A DNA stretch of 19,025 nucleotides from an uncultured Prevotella sp. (GTDB taxonomy: Bacteria > Bacteroidota > Bacteroidia > Bacteroidales > Bacteroidaceae): positions 1 through 19,025 of the forward strand of contig URQS01000061.1 in assembly GCA_900550035.1 (NCBI GenBank). Direction: 5' to 3'. Numbering within the stretch: the stretch's first letter is position 1; every line of letters begins with the position of its first letter. Made by a program: the position numbers and the translations under genes. This document shows, in pieces, positions 1 through 5,756 of this stretch. The notes under the pieces are model-generated. The model was given only the letters and a program-made list of their open reading frames with translations, did no database searches and was not told where the DNA came from.

Positions 1-2
1 CA

Positions 3-101
3 TTAAGTGATATTCTCCATGGACGTCGTGCAATTAATTTTGATGTTGCAAGAAACATATACCACAACCTTGGCGTTCCTGCCAATGTTGTATTGGGATA
101 A
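3..101 (+). CDS. 3' end of a HigA-like helix-turn-helix antitoxin gene (partial)
   Basis: The reading frame is open from the window edge and stops at TAA 99-101, giving a 32-residue tail that begins LSDILHGRRAINFDVARNIY and ends in NLGVPANVVLG. This resembles the second half of an XRE/HTH_3 domain in HigA-type antitoxins: a recognition helix ending in 'ILHGRRAI', then a helix leading to 'LGVPA.VLLG'. Such proteins bind operator DNA and neutralise a HigB-type mRNA interferase. The partner and the first two thirds of the gene would lie to the left of the window. A hairpin element follows 9 nt after the stop. The family call rests on a short fragment; another small XRE regulator is possible. Confidence 0.7.
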   Translation, partial: LSDILHGRRAINFDVARNIYHNLGVPANVVLG

Positions 102-110
102 ACAATCGAC

Positions 111-153
111 AAGGGTCTATTTGCCACGATGATAGGTGGGCATATAGACCCTT
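111..153 (+). repeat. Hairpin element, copy 1 (diverged)
   Basis: The arms are 111-127 (AAGGGTCTATTTGCCAC) and 136-153 (GTGGGCATATAGACCCTT), around an 8-nt loop. The outer nine base pairs are perfect and the inner part has small mismatches. The same hairpin recurs at 784-826 and 1796-1838. It lies just after the HigA-like stop codon, so it could serve as a 3' end or terminator, but it has no following T tract. Confidence 0.75.
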
Positions 154-476
154 CATCGTGTCTTGATACCTGTTGGGTGGATGATATGACAGAGAAACAA
201 CAAACAATACCCTCTTGCCCCGTATAATGGTACATTCGTAATGCCATCCTGTTCCCGATAGTCACTCATAGAAAAACGCAAGCCTTTCATGCCGGGATAT
301 TTGGCTATAGTCGCTTTCAAAGACTTTGACTGTAGATTCTCCTCTGCCTTCACTTCTACCGGTATGACCTGCATTCCTGCCTGAATAACAAAGTCAAGTT
401 CCAACTGGCTGTTTTCCTTACTATAATAATATATAGGAATTATACTGAAAATTAGCGAGAAAGCAAAACATATCAC
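153..476 (-). pseudogene. C-terminal remnant of a DUF4143-type (AAA_14) ATPase
   Basis: On the minus strand the frame encodes 'YYYSKENSQLELDFVIQAG', then 'IPVEVKAEENLQSKSL', then 'RFSMSDYREQ', then 'NVPLYGA'. This matches the conserved C-terminal DUF4143 domain of Bacteroidetes AAA_14 ATPases, whose PD-(D/E)XK-like core includes 'ElDFvi' and 'pvEVKA'. Intact members are about 380-430 residues with an N-terminal Walker ATPase. Here only about 80 homologous residues remain. The ATPase half is gone and the frame runs upstream into a 33-bp tandem repeat. The only start for the full open frame is a TTG inside the repeats (599), which is not convincing. This is a decayed gene, truncated at its 5' end by deletion or repeat insertion. 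Confidence 0.72.
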
Positions 477-477
477 A

Positions 478-597
478 TTTTTATGAGGGACTTTTTGAAA
501 GATTAATACACTTTTATGAGGGACTTTTCTATCTATCCATACACTTTTATGAGGGACTTTTCTATCTATCCATACACTTTTATGAGGGACTTTCTGC
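478..597. repeat. 33-bp direct tandem repeat, about 3.6 copies
   Basis: Units start at 478, 511, 544 and 577, exactly 33 bp apart. Units 2 and 3 are identical. Unit 1 differs mainly in its last third. Unit 4 breaks off after CTTTTATGAGGGACTTT. Because 33 is a multiple of three, the minus-strand frame stays open and reads KVPHKSVWIDR repeatedly. There are no spacers, so this is not a CRISPR array. It abuts the truncated end of the DUF4143 remnant. Confidence 0.9.
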
Positions 598-599
598 AA

Positions 600-773
600 C
601 GTCCTTCTTGCGTGTACACGTCCTCTCGAGGGTTAAGTCGATTACATTCCTTGGACGTGAATTCAAGTCTATTACATGTCGCTATCCAGTTCCTTAATAA
701 ATACAGATTGTTTAACTCCTAAGCTGGGCAAGGAGTATAAGGTGCCCAGCAAACATATCCCCCCGCACTTCAC
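600..773. other. Gene-free stretch between the tandem repeat and hairpin copy 2
   Basis: No supported gene is present. Two short imperfect direct repeats, AAGTCGATTACAT (635-647) and AAGTCTATTACAT (665-677), lie 30 bp apart. An 8-bp inverted repeat, GCTGGGCA (723-730) and TGCCCAGC (743-750), encloses a 12-nt loop. Short open frames here show no recognisable protein motif. Confidence 0.5.
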
Positions 774-862
774 GGGAAACGACAAGGGTCTATATGCCAC
801 GATGAACTGGTGGCGTATAGACCCTTGATTATTTGGTGATAGTCGTAATCTGCATCTCCGCT
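774..862 (+). repeat. 89-bp direct repeat, left copy, containing hairpin copy 2
   Basis: Bases 774-862 align without length change to 1786-1874. Both begin GGGAAACGACAAGGGTCTAT and end CATCTCCGCT. Inside, arms 784-800 and 810-826 form a 17-bp stem whose only non-Watson-Crick position is a U-G pair if read as plus-strand RNA. The 9-nt loop holds ATGAAC, also present in the right copy. The two copies bracket the two-gene operon at 990-1755. Confidence 0.85.
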
Positions 863-895
863 ATTATATTTTTATGTTGTTTTCTTCACGAATAA

Positions 896-927
896 TTTGG
901 TAGTTACAAAAAAGCAGTGTATCTTTA
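896..927 (+). promoter_or_regulatory. Bacteroidetes-type promoter for the two-gene operon
   Basis: TTTG (896-899) is followed by a 20-nt spacer and TATCTTTA (920-927), one mismatch from TAnnTTTG. Transcription would start near 933, about 55 nt before the first ATG. The promoter lies inside the segment bounded by the 89-bp repeats, so the operon carries its own promoter. Confidence 0.6.
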
Positions 928-989
928 CGGCAGAATGCTGCACTTGGCAAATTGAAAACAAGCTTTCATTGTGTTTGTTTGCATAGCCA

Positions 990-1220
990 ATGAATCAAAT
1001 AACAAAAATTCTGTTTATGGGAAAGATAGTAGATAAAACAGAGACTAAGATAGTTACGCTTGATGGAGTTGAGATTATCAAGCAGGTAACGAAGGTACTT
1101 ATGCCTAATGGTAAGTACCGATATCCTACTGTGTATTTTACGGTTAACGATGATGTCAAGGCTCTGACAACAGAACAATTAGACAAAATCCGCATCCCTG
1201 TCTATAAACAGTTAATTTGA
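990..1220 (+). CDS. Small protein of unknown function, first gene of a two-gene operon
   Basis: A 76-residue product that I do not recognise. From the second methionine it reads MGKIVDKTETKIVTLDGVEI, followed by a lysine-rich stretch, 'PNGKYRYPTVYFTVNDD' and 'LTTEQLDKI'. It has no signal peptide, membrane segment or obvious DNA-binding motif, and looks like a small beta-rich cytosolic protein. The start is uncertain: ATG 990 or the in-frame ATG at 1017, which sits in a more A/T-rich context typical of Bacteroidetes initiation sites. The stop lies 7 nt before the next ATG, so the two genes are probably cotranscribed and translated together. The size, pairing, AT-rich bases and neighbourhood resemble a toxin-antitoxin or similar accessory pair, but nothing in the protein proves that. 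Confidence 0.7.
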   Translation: MNQITKILFMGKIVDKTETKIVTLDGVEIIKQVTKVLMPNGKYRYPTVYFTVNDDVKALTTEQLDKIRIPVYKQLI

Positions 1221-1227
1221 AATTAAT

Positions 1228-1755
1228 ATGGAAGAAAGTGAAGGTTATCCCTTCGTCTTTCAAATGATAGACAGGGATAGTGCTGATGAATGGCTGATTG
1301 AAACTTTGCAATATAGATTCAAGTCAGCTAAATCTCATCATTCTTATATTGTAAGAGTTGAGCGTTATCAGGAACATGCTTATTGCGTGAAGTTCTTTGA
1401 TAAAGCCAATATGAATAGTAAATTGAAATTTAGTCTTCGGACTAACACATTTGAGCCAAGAATCATTTTCTATACATTGTTCCATATTATGCTTGATGTA
1501 TTGAAAAGAGATAGCAAAGCCTCATTCTTCTTTGTTGGTGCAGAAGATGAAAATGATGAATTAGGAATGGCGACAAGACGATTTCGTGTATATAAGAAAT
1601 TCACTACGTCTGTGGTATCTGAAAGATTATTCAAGCATTATGCAATAGAAAATGAGTCTTTGTATATACTAATCAATAAGAACAGTTGTTCTGACTGTGA
1701 TGATTTAGCCAAAAGAATTACTGTTGCAGTAAAAAAACTATTCTCTCGCCATTAA
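1228..1755 (+). CDS. Unknown 175-residue Bacteroidetes-type protein, second gene of the operon
   Basis: The product has no catalytic signature that I can name. It reads as an alpha/beta cytosolic protein. After an acidic N-terminus come 'HSYIVRVERYQEHAYCVKFF' (about residues 38-57), a segment with 'FEPRIIFYTLFHIMLDVLKR' (about 76-95), 'ASFFFVGA' (about 98-105), 'RRFRVYKK' (about 117-124) and a final 'ENESLYILINK'. From memory, similar hypothetical proteins occur as scattered accessory genes in Bacteroidetes genomes, but I cannot attach a family name. It starts 7 nt after the 76-residue gene and is followed by a 9-bp hairpin (1759-1783) and an 89-bp repeat. It may be the effector or toxin-like member of the pair; that is only a guess from the arrangement. 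Confidence 0.75.
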   Translation: MEESEGYPFVFQMIDRDSADEWLIETLQYRFKSAKSHHSYIVRVERYQEHAYCVKFFDKANMNSKLKFSLRTNTFEPRIIFYTLFHIMLDVLKRDSKASFFFVGAEDENDELGMATRRFRVYKKFTTSVVSERLFKHYAIENESLYILINKNSCSDCDDLAKRITVAVKKLFSRH

Positions 1756-1758
1756 AAA

Positions 1759-1783
1759 TAATCAGATTTATAGTATCTGATTA
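1759..1783 (+). terminator. Hairpin after the two-gene operon
   Basis: Arms TAATCAGAT (1759-1767) and ATCTGATTA (1775-1783) pair perfectly around a 7-nt loop, 4 nt after the TAA of the 175-residue gene. There is no T tract, so termination may be weak or the hairpin may only protect the 3' end. Confidence 0.5.
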
Positions 1784-1785
1784 TG

Positions 1786-1874
1786 GGGAAACGACAAGGG
1801 TCTATATGCCACTATGAACAGGTGGCGTATAGACCCTTGATTATATTGTGATTTTTGTAATCTACATCTCCGCT
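1786..1874 (+). repeat. 89-bp direct repeat, right copy, containing hairpin copy 3
   Basis: Same length and order as 774-862. The arms 1796-1812 and 1822-1838 are identical to those of the left copy, including the U-G pair. The loop is TATGAACAG, against GATGAACTG in the left copy. The right edge overlaps the last codons of the transposase-like fragment on the minus strand, whose TAG lies at 1862-1864. Confidence 0.85.
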
Positions 1875-2086
1875 TTCAGCAGCTTTATCTCCTCTGCCAA
1901 AGAATGTGGTTTGAAGTATCTTTGCGTCTTCGTCCAAGAGAAGGGCTTGTAAAGTGGAGTATGGATTTGCAAGCTACAAGAGGTCCTCAAATAACAGTTT
2001 GGCAGTAGCCTATGGCGGTCTATCGTCCTTTGGGATGATTTCTCTGTATGGTGGCTCATTAGCCTTTGTATGCAAATATCGTACAA
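1862..2086 (-). pseudogene. Possible C-terminal fragment of an IS630-like transposase
   Basis: The last 28 codons (1865-1948) read KPFSWTKTQRYFKPHSLAEE and then IKLLKAEM. 'KPFsWTKT' resembles the 'PKPFvWTkT' tail common at the C-terminus of IS630-family DDE transposases. No upstream catalytic domain can be found in any minus-strand frame before 2310, so at most a short remnant survives. The match is a short motif recalled from memory; random similarity is a real alternative. Confidence 0.3.
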
Positions 2087-2269
2087 GCAGTAAAAATCTG
2101 TTACAAATGAAAAATCGATTCTAGAGATTTTAAAGGCAGGTTTTATAGGTTTTTGGAGCTACGAAGACATTCCAACTCGTCATTTGGGGCTTCTTTACCT
2201 TGCAAAAGTTGTCCTTTTGCATGGCAATAGGAATACATTTGCTTTGTAAATGTAGCCCAAATGTATAGT
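2087..2269. other. Gene-free stretch with several small hairpins
   Basis: No protein is supported here. There are two clear inverted repeats: TGCAAAAG (2201-2208) with CTTTTGCA (2214-2221), 5-nt loop; and ATACATTT (2233-2240) with AAATGTAT (2259-2266), 18-nt loop. With the following terminator they make a run of stem-loops over about 100 nt. This could be debris of palindromic intergenic repeats or the 3' part of a small RNA; no plus-strand TAnnTTTG promoter was seen. Confidence 0.45.
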
Positions 2270-2307
2270 AAAAGAGGTCCTTTTTATGTCAAAAGGACCT
2301 CTTTTTT
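2270..2307 (+). terminator. Strong intrinsic terminator, possibly bidirectional
   Basis: AAAAGAGGTCCTTTT (2270-2284) pairs perfectly over 15 bp with AAAAGGACCTCTTTT (2291-2305) around a 6-nt loop, and the plus strand continues with more T. On the plus strand it would stop read-through from the accessory patch. On the minus strand it lies 194 nt beyond the AAA-ATPase stop codon and could end that transcript. Confidence 0.75.
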
Positions 2308-2498
2308 GTAACTGAAATCTGCGCCACAGCTTCACCATCGCTATAACTCACTGTATACAAGCAACATAACAAAAACCGCGTAAAACTCGAGAATTTCGAG
2401 CCAAAGATTTCCTTGTGCGTTCAGCTCACAGTTTTGAGCGGTTATAAATGCAAATATTGTATTGATTGCAGTGGATTTAACTGTCATGCAGTACAACA
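2308..2498. other. Gene-free stretch downstream of the AAA-ATPase gene
   Basis: No gene, promoter or repeat that I can support. The only structure seen is a small 5-bp dyad, CTCGA..TCGAG, near 2387-2401. It is probably the 3' untranslated region of the minus-strand ATPase gene. Confidence 0.4.
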
Positions 2499-4088
2499 TT
2501 AAGCCTCTTTCCATTCTTCTATAGTGCCTGTCCTCGACGAGAAGCTGACGCCTATTTTGCGTATTTGTCGACTGTCTGCCTCATACGGACGTGCGTAGCC
2601 CTTGTCTTCGATTTGCTGCAATGCCTCGTCAGCTGTGCCGTCAAGCTTGAATTCGAAGATACAGACGCAGGTTTTTGTTTCGATAATGCAGTCTGCCCTA
2701 CCCTCGCTCTGCTGCTTTTCGGTAAGCACAATATAGGTGCTGAGAATACGGAAAATCAAGTAGAACGTATAGTGGAAATAGCGTTCCTTCTCCGTTTCCA
2801 TATCCTTACGGCGCATGGTGTAAGGTATGCTTGCAAAGAAAGCCGTGAGGCTCTTGCGCCATGTGTCGAGGTCGTCATGCTGTAAGGCACGATAAAGCTG
2901 AATGGCAAGCGTTGTTGCCGACTCTTTTGTTCCGAGATAGTTGGAGGCGAGAAGCGTCAAGAAACCTTTCTTAACCTCGTTGTTCGGAAGGTCAAGCAGG
3001 TAGGAATTTGAATCTGGGTCGTAATCCTTTATCGTTAGATAGCCGCTCTGATAAATCATTGGCAACGGGCGCTCCACATCTGCTCTATAGTCAACAAACT
3101 CTGACGTGTCATAATAATTGCCGGTCAGGTCGTTCAGATTCTCGTTGGTATAATTGAGTAGACGTACAAGATAAGTAGGTGTGCCGGTTCGGAACCAATA
3201 ATCCTGAATGCTACGGCCGTTTAATGCATTGAGCACACTAAACGGATTGAAGATGTCGGTCATTTTATTGCTGAAGTGATAGCCGTCATAATGACGTTGC
3301 AGCATATCGCGCACTTCTTCAGAAGTCACGCCCATTTCCTCTGCCATTGCGTCAATCTCGTCATGGAACACCGTCTCCAGTTCTTCCTTCGTTATGCCAC
3401 ATATCGCATCATACTTTGCGTTCATACTGATGTCCTCTGGCTGATTGAATCCACTGAAGACGCTCACTTGAGAGAACTTTGTGACACCCGTCAGCAGCAC
3501 GAATCGCAAGTCTTGGTCGGCAGCCTTAAATACAGAGTAGAAACCTTTGAGTGTCTCACGGTTATAGTCCTCCAACAACAGTTCGTCGTCGTCAAGTTTC
3601 ACCTTACGCTCTGTATCAAGTACGTCAAGCAATGGCTTATCGTATTCGTCAATAAGCACCACACAACGCTTGCCGGTCTGCTTATGTACATGGGCAAGCA
3701 GTCGGACAAAGCGTTCGCCAGGTGAATAATCGGGGTTTCCTTGGAAGCCGTATTCGCGCTCCCAGTCTTCAACGCGTCCCTTGATAAGTCGTTGTAGGGT
3801 ATGAGGAACGGTGAAGTCGCTTCCGTTAAAGTCGATATGAAATATAGGATATTGCTCCCATTTGGTTTCCAATGAATCGATGGCAAGCCCTGTGAAGAGA
3901 TCTTTCTCTCCACTGAAATAATATTTAAGCGTTGACACAAGGAGGCTTTTTCCGAATCGTCTTGGACGACTCAGAAAGTAAGTTTGGCCTTCGTCTGCCA
4001 ACTTATACAGCAGCGCAGTCTTGTCCACGTATACAAAACCGTCCTTGCGTATTGTTTTAAAATCTTGTATGCCAATAGGAAATTTCAT
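2499..4088 (-). CDS. AAA-ATPase-like protein with C-terminal PD-(D/E)XK nuclease domain
   Basis: Full-length member (529 residues) of the Bacteroidetes family with an AAA-ATPase_like domain (Pfam PF09820) and a PDDEXK_9 domain (PF08011). 'GIQDF..IRKDGFVYVDKT' (residues 6-24) is the family's entry motif. The P-loop is RPRRFGKSLL (41-50) and Walker B is VVLIDEYDKP (143-152). The C-terminal nuclease core is GRADCII (Asp466) followed by CIFEFKL (Glu479, Lys481). All these residues are intact, so it may hydrolyse ATP and cut or bind nucleic acid. The biological role of the family is not established; members are numerous and patchily distributed, which suggests mobile or defence-like behaviour. It is monocistronic, with a near-perfect promoter 20-51 bases upstream of the ATG. 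Confidence 0.9.
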   Translation of the reverse strand: MKFPIGIQDFKTIRKDGFVYVDKTALLYKLADEGQTYFLSRPRRFGKSLLVSTLKYYFSGEKDLFTGLAIDSLETKWEQYPIFHIDFNGSDFTVPHTLQRLIKGRVEDWEREYGFQGNPDYSPGERFVRLLAHVHKQTGKRCVVLIDEYDKPLLDVLDTERKVKLDDDELLLEDYNRETLKGFYSVFKAADQDLRFVLLTGVTKFSQVSVFSGFNQPEDISMNAKYDAICGITKEELETVFHDEIDAMAEEMGVTSEEVRDMLQRHYDGYHFSNKMTDIFNPFSVLNALNGRSIQDYWFRTGTPTYLVRLLNYTNENLNDLTGNYYDTSEFVDYRADVERPLPMIYQSGYLTIKDYDPDSNSYLLDLPNNEVKKGFLTLLASNYLGTKESATTLAIQLYRALQHDDLDTWRKSLTAFFASIPYTMRRKDMETEKERYFHYTFYLIFRILSTYIVLTEKQQSEGRADCIIETKTCVCIFEFKLDGTADEALQQIEDKGYARPYEADSRQIRKIGVSFSSRTGTIEEWKEA

Positions 4089-4107
4089 AATCAGTTGTTT
4101 TGATTTA

Positions 4108-4139
4108 CAAATATACTTTATTTTAATGATTCATACAAA
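4108..4139 (-). promoter_or_regulatory. Bacteroidetes-type promoter of the AAA-ATPase gene
   Basis: Read on the minus strand, TTTG (4139-4136), a 20-nt spacer and TATATTTG (4115-4108) match the consensus exactly. Transcription would begin about 13-15 nt before the ATG at 4088. Confidence 0.75.
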
Positions 4140-4154
4140 TATTCCTCTGATATC

Positions 4155-4183
4155 TTTCATAAAGAAAAAAATGTGTATCTTTG
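4155..4183 (+). promoter_or_regulatory. Probable promoter of the nitroreductase gene
   Basis: TATCTTTG (4176-4183) is an exact -7 element, 25 nt before the ATG. The -33 element is poor: the nearest match is TTTC at 4155-4158 with a short 17-nt spacer. It is divergent from the ATPase promoter, the two -33 regions being about 15 bp apart. Confidence 0.55.
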
Positions 4184-4208
4184 ACATCTGATAAACATTA
4201 AAGTATAT

Positions 4209-4907
4209 ATGACGATGACTTTACAGGAAGCTATAATGCTAAGACATAGCGTGCGCAGGTACGTTCATAAGCCACTGTCGGTAGACATCATTGAAACGTT
4301 ACAGAAGAAGATTGATGAATGTAACGCTGAGGGCGGACTGCACATTCAACTTGTTACTAATGAGACAAAGGCTTTTACCGGCATCTTCTCGTATGGTAAA
4401 TTCTATGGTGTGGAGAACTATATAGTAATGGTTGGCAAGAAGGCTGACGATCTGGACGAGCGTGTGGGCTATTACGGAGAACAGCTTGTACTGCTGGCAC
4501 AAACGCTCGGACTAAACACTTGTTGGGCAGGACTGAGTTATCGTAAGGTGAATGAGGCTTACATAGTGGGCGATGACGAGAAACTAACGTGTATGATTGC
4601 CTTGGGATATGGAGCTACACAAGGTGTAAGCCATAAGATTAAGAAAGCCGAAGAAGTGAGCAACATCTGTAATGACTCGCCCGAATGGTTTCGCAATGGT
4701 GTGGAAGCTGCACTCCTGGCTCCTACTGCCATCAATCAACAGAAGTTTTCTTTTACGCTGTTGCCTAACGAGCAAGGCACAGAAGCCAGACCAAAGGTTC
4801 TTGCCAATCGAGGCTTCTCAATGGTGGGATATACCAAGATGGATATAGGCATAGCCAGACTGCACTTCGAGATTGGTGCAGGAAAGGATAATTTCGATTG
4901 GGCGTAG
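4209..4907 (+). CDS. Nitroreductase-family protein (TM1586-like)
   Basis: 232 residues. The N-terminal 'EAIMLRHSVRRY' (residues 7-18) is the FMN-phosphate-binding motif of the nitroreductase superfamily. 'YYGEQLVLLAQTLGLNTCWAGL' (about 88-109) corresponds to the conserved helix and 'G..tCW' turn, and 'VEAALLAPTAINQQKFSF' (about 165-182) is the second flavin-contact 'a.laPsa.N.Qpw.f' motif. The order and spacing fit the TM1586-type nitroreductase fold (Pfam PF14512), in which two half-domains lie in one chain. Likely a cytosolic NAD(P)H-dependent flavoprotein; the substrate cannot be told from sequence. ATG 4209 or 4215 (MTMTL) are both possible starts. It is transcribed alone and faces the Nudix gene. 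Confidence 0.85.
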   Translation: MTMTLQEAIMLRHSVRRYVHKPLSVDIIETLQKKIDECNAEGGLHIQLVTNETKAFTGIFSYGKFYGVENYIVMVGKKADDLDERVGYYGEQLVLLAQTLGLNTCWAGLSYRKVNEAYIVGDDEKLTCMIALGYGATQGVSHKIKKAEEVSNICNDSPEWFRNGVEAALLAPTAINQQKFSFTLLPNEQGTEARPKVLANRGFSMVGYTKMDIGIARLHFEIGAGKDNFDWA

Positions 4908-4944
4908 GTTACTTTTAATAAAAGTAAATTGCAGATATAAAATA

Positions 4945-4987
4945 TGCCGATAGAGAAAATGATTGAATATCTTCTTCTCTATCGGCA
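4945..4987 (-). terminator. Intrinsic terminator between the nitroreductase and Nudix genes
   Basis: A perfect 13-bp stem, TGCCGATAGAGAA (4945-4957) with TTCTCTATCGGCA (4975-4987), encloses a 17-nt loop. On the minus strand it is followed by TATTTTATAT, so it suits the Nudix transcript best, but it lies between convergent genes and may serve both. Confidence 0.75.
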
Positions 4988-4996
4988 AATAGTTCT

Positions 4997-5545
4997 CTAT
5001 TTATCTTCGGCAAACAGTTTCCAAAGCGGGGCAGCCATAAGACTTTGCCATATCTCGTTGTTTGTCAACATTTGGTAAACCTCGTCTCGGGTAAAAATTC
5101 TTACTTCAAGACATTCGCCCTCGTCAAGATGCTGAGTAGAAATACGCTCTACTCCACGTGCGATGTAACAATGAGTTATGTTGGTATGAGTACCTGGATT
5201 GGCTGATATATCCATCCAGTGTTGCCATTCGCCACCACCAAATCCTGTCTCTTCAAGCAATTCTCGCTTGGCACTATCCATAGGGTCTTCACCTTTCTCG
5301 CATACACCAGCACAAAGTTCATTAACAGTCTTGCCTATGGCATAGCGATACTGGCGTACAAATACAAACTTGCCATCCTTTGTTATGGCAATTGTATTAA
5401 CCCAGTCGGGATATTCCAATACATAATACTCGTCTAATATCACACCTGTAGGCAGCTCAACCTTGTCGACACGCGCTGTCATCCACGGTTTCTTAAAAAG
5501 GTAATGACTAGAAAGCGTACGCCACTTCATGTCCTTGTCTTTCAT
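4997..5545 (-). CDS. Nudix hydrolase, ADP-ribose pyrophosphatase-like
   Basis: 182 residues with a complete Nudix box: Gly80, then Glu86, then Arg94-Glu95-Leu96, Glu98-Glu99 and Gly101, in the segment GVCEKGEDPMDSAKRELLEE. The upstream 'VFVRQYRYA...NELCAG' (about residues 61-80) is typical of NudF/ADP-ribose pyrophosphatases, where Arg and Glu contact ADP-ribose. It probably splits a nucleoside diphosphate sugar such as ADP-ribose into AMP and sugar phosphate; the exact substrate is unproven. The start is ATG 5545, with ATG 5530 (MKWRTLSS) an alternative. The upstream gap to carB holds a MITE-like palindrome ending 22 bp before the start, and no clear promoter was seen, so expression may depend on carB read-through or the inserted element. 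Confidence 0.85.
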   Translation of the reverse strand: MKDKDMKWRTLSSHYLFKKPWMTARVDKVELPTGVILDEYYVLEYPDWVNTIAITKDGKFVFVRQYRYAIGKTVNELCAGVCEKGEDPMDSAKRELLEETGFGGGEWQHWMDISANPGTHTNITHCYIARGVERISTQHLDEGECLEVRIFTRDEVYQMLTNNEIWQSLMAAPLWKLFAEDK

Positions 5546-5566
5546 AAGCTATTCATTTAAATAAAA

Positions 5567-5747
5567 AAGGAGGGTGTGTCAAAATAGAAGTTAAAAGAAG
5601 TTTGGGCTTCGCCCGAAGTTAACAGAAGTTAGCGGACATATGTATAAATTGCTGAAAATAAAGCATTTGTCTGTTAACTTCCATCCATCGTAGATGGATT
5701 AACTTCTTCTTAACTTCCTCTAACTCCTATTTTGACACGTCCTCCTT
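5567..5747. mobile_element. MITE-like palindromic element with cloverleaf potential
   Basis: The 36-bp ends 5567-5602 and 5712-5747 are inverted repeats with five mismatches; both begin AAGGAGG and share GTGTCAAAATAG. Inside there are three more perfect pairings: GGGC-TTC-GCCC (5604-5614), GAAGTTAACAG (5615-5625) with CTGTTAACTTC (5671-5681), and ATCCATC-GTA-GATGGAT (5683-5699). The hexamer GAAGTT and its complement recur through both arms. No open reading frame is present. Size and termini fit a non-autonomous transposon (MITE) mobilised by an IS with GTGTCAAAA-type ends. No clear target duplication can be seen. It lies 9 bp from the carB stop and 21 bp from the Nudix start. Confidence 0.75.
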
Positions 5748-5756
5748 ATATATTTA

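Noticed and set aside
478..597. Regular repeats resembling a CRISPR array
   Set aside because: The 33-bp units are directly adjacent with no unique spacers, and no cas gene lies in the window.
516..722. 68-codon plus-strand frame MRDFSIYPYTF repeats
   Set aside because: It is only the opposite-strand reading of the 33-bp tandem repeat plus flanking gene-free sequence.
111..1838. Hairpin elements as integron attC sites
   Set aside because: No GTTRRRY/RYYYAAC core pair flanks the hairpins, the arms are nearly perfect and lack extrahelical-base structure, and no integron integrase is present in the window. A cassette-like role is kept only as a hypothesis.
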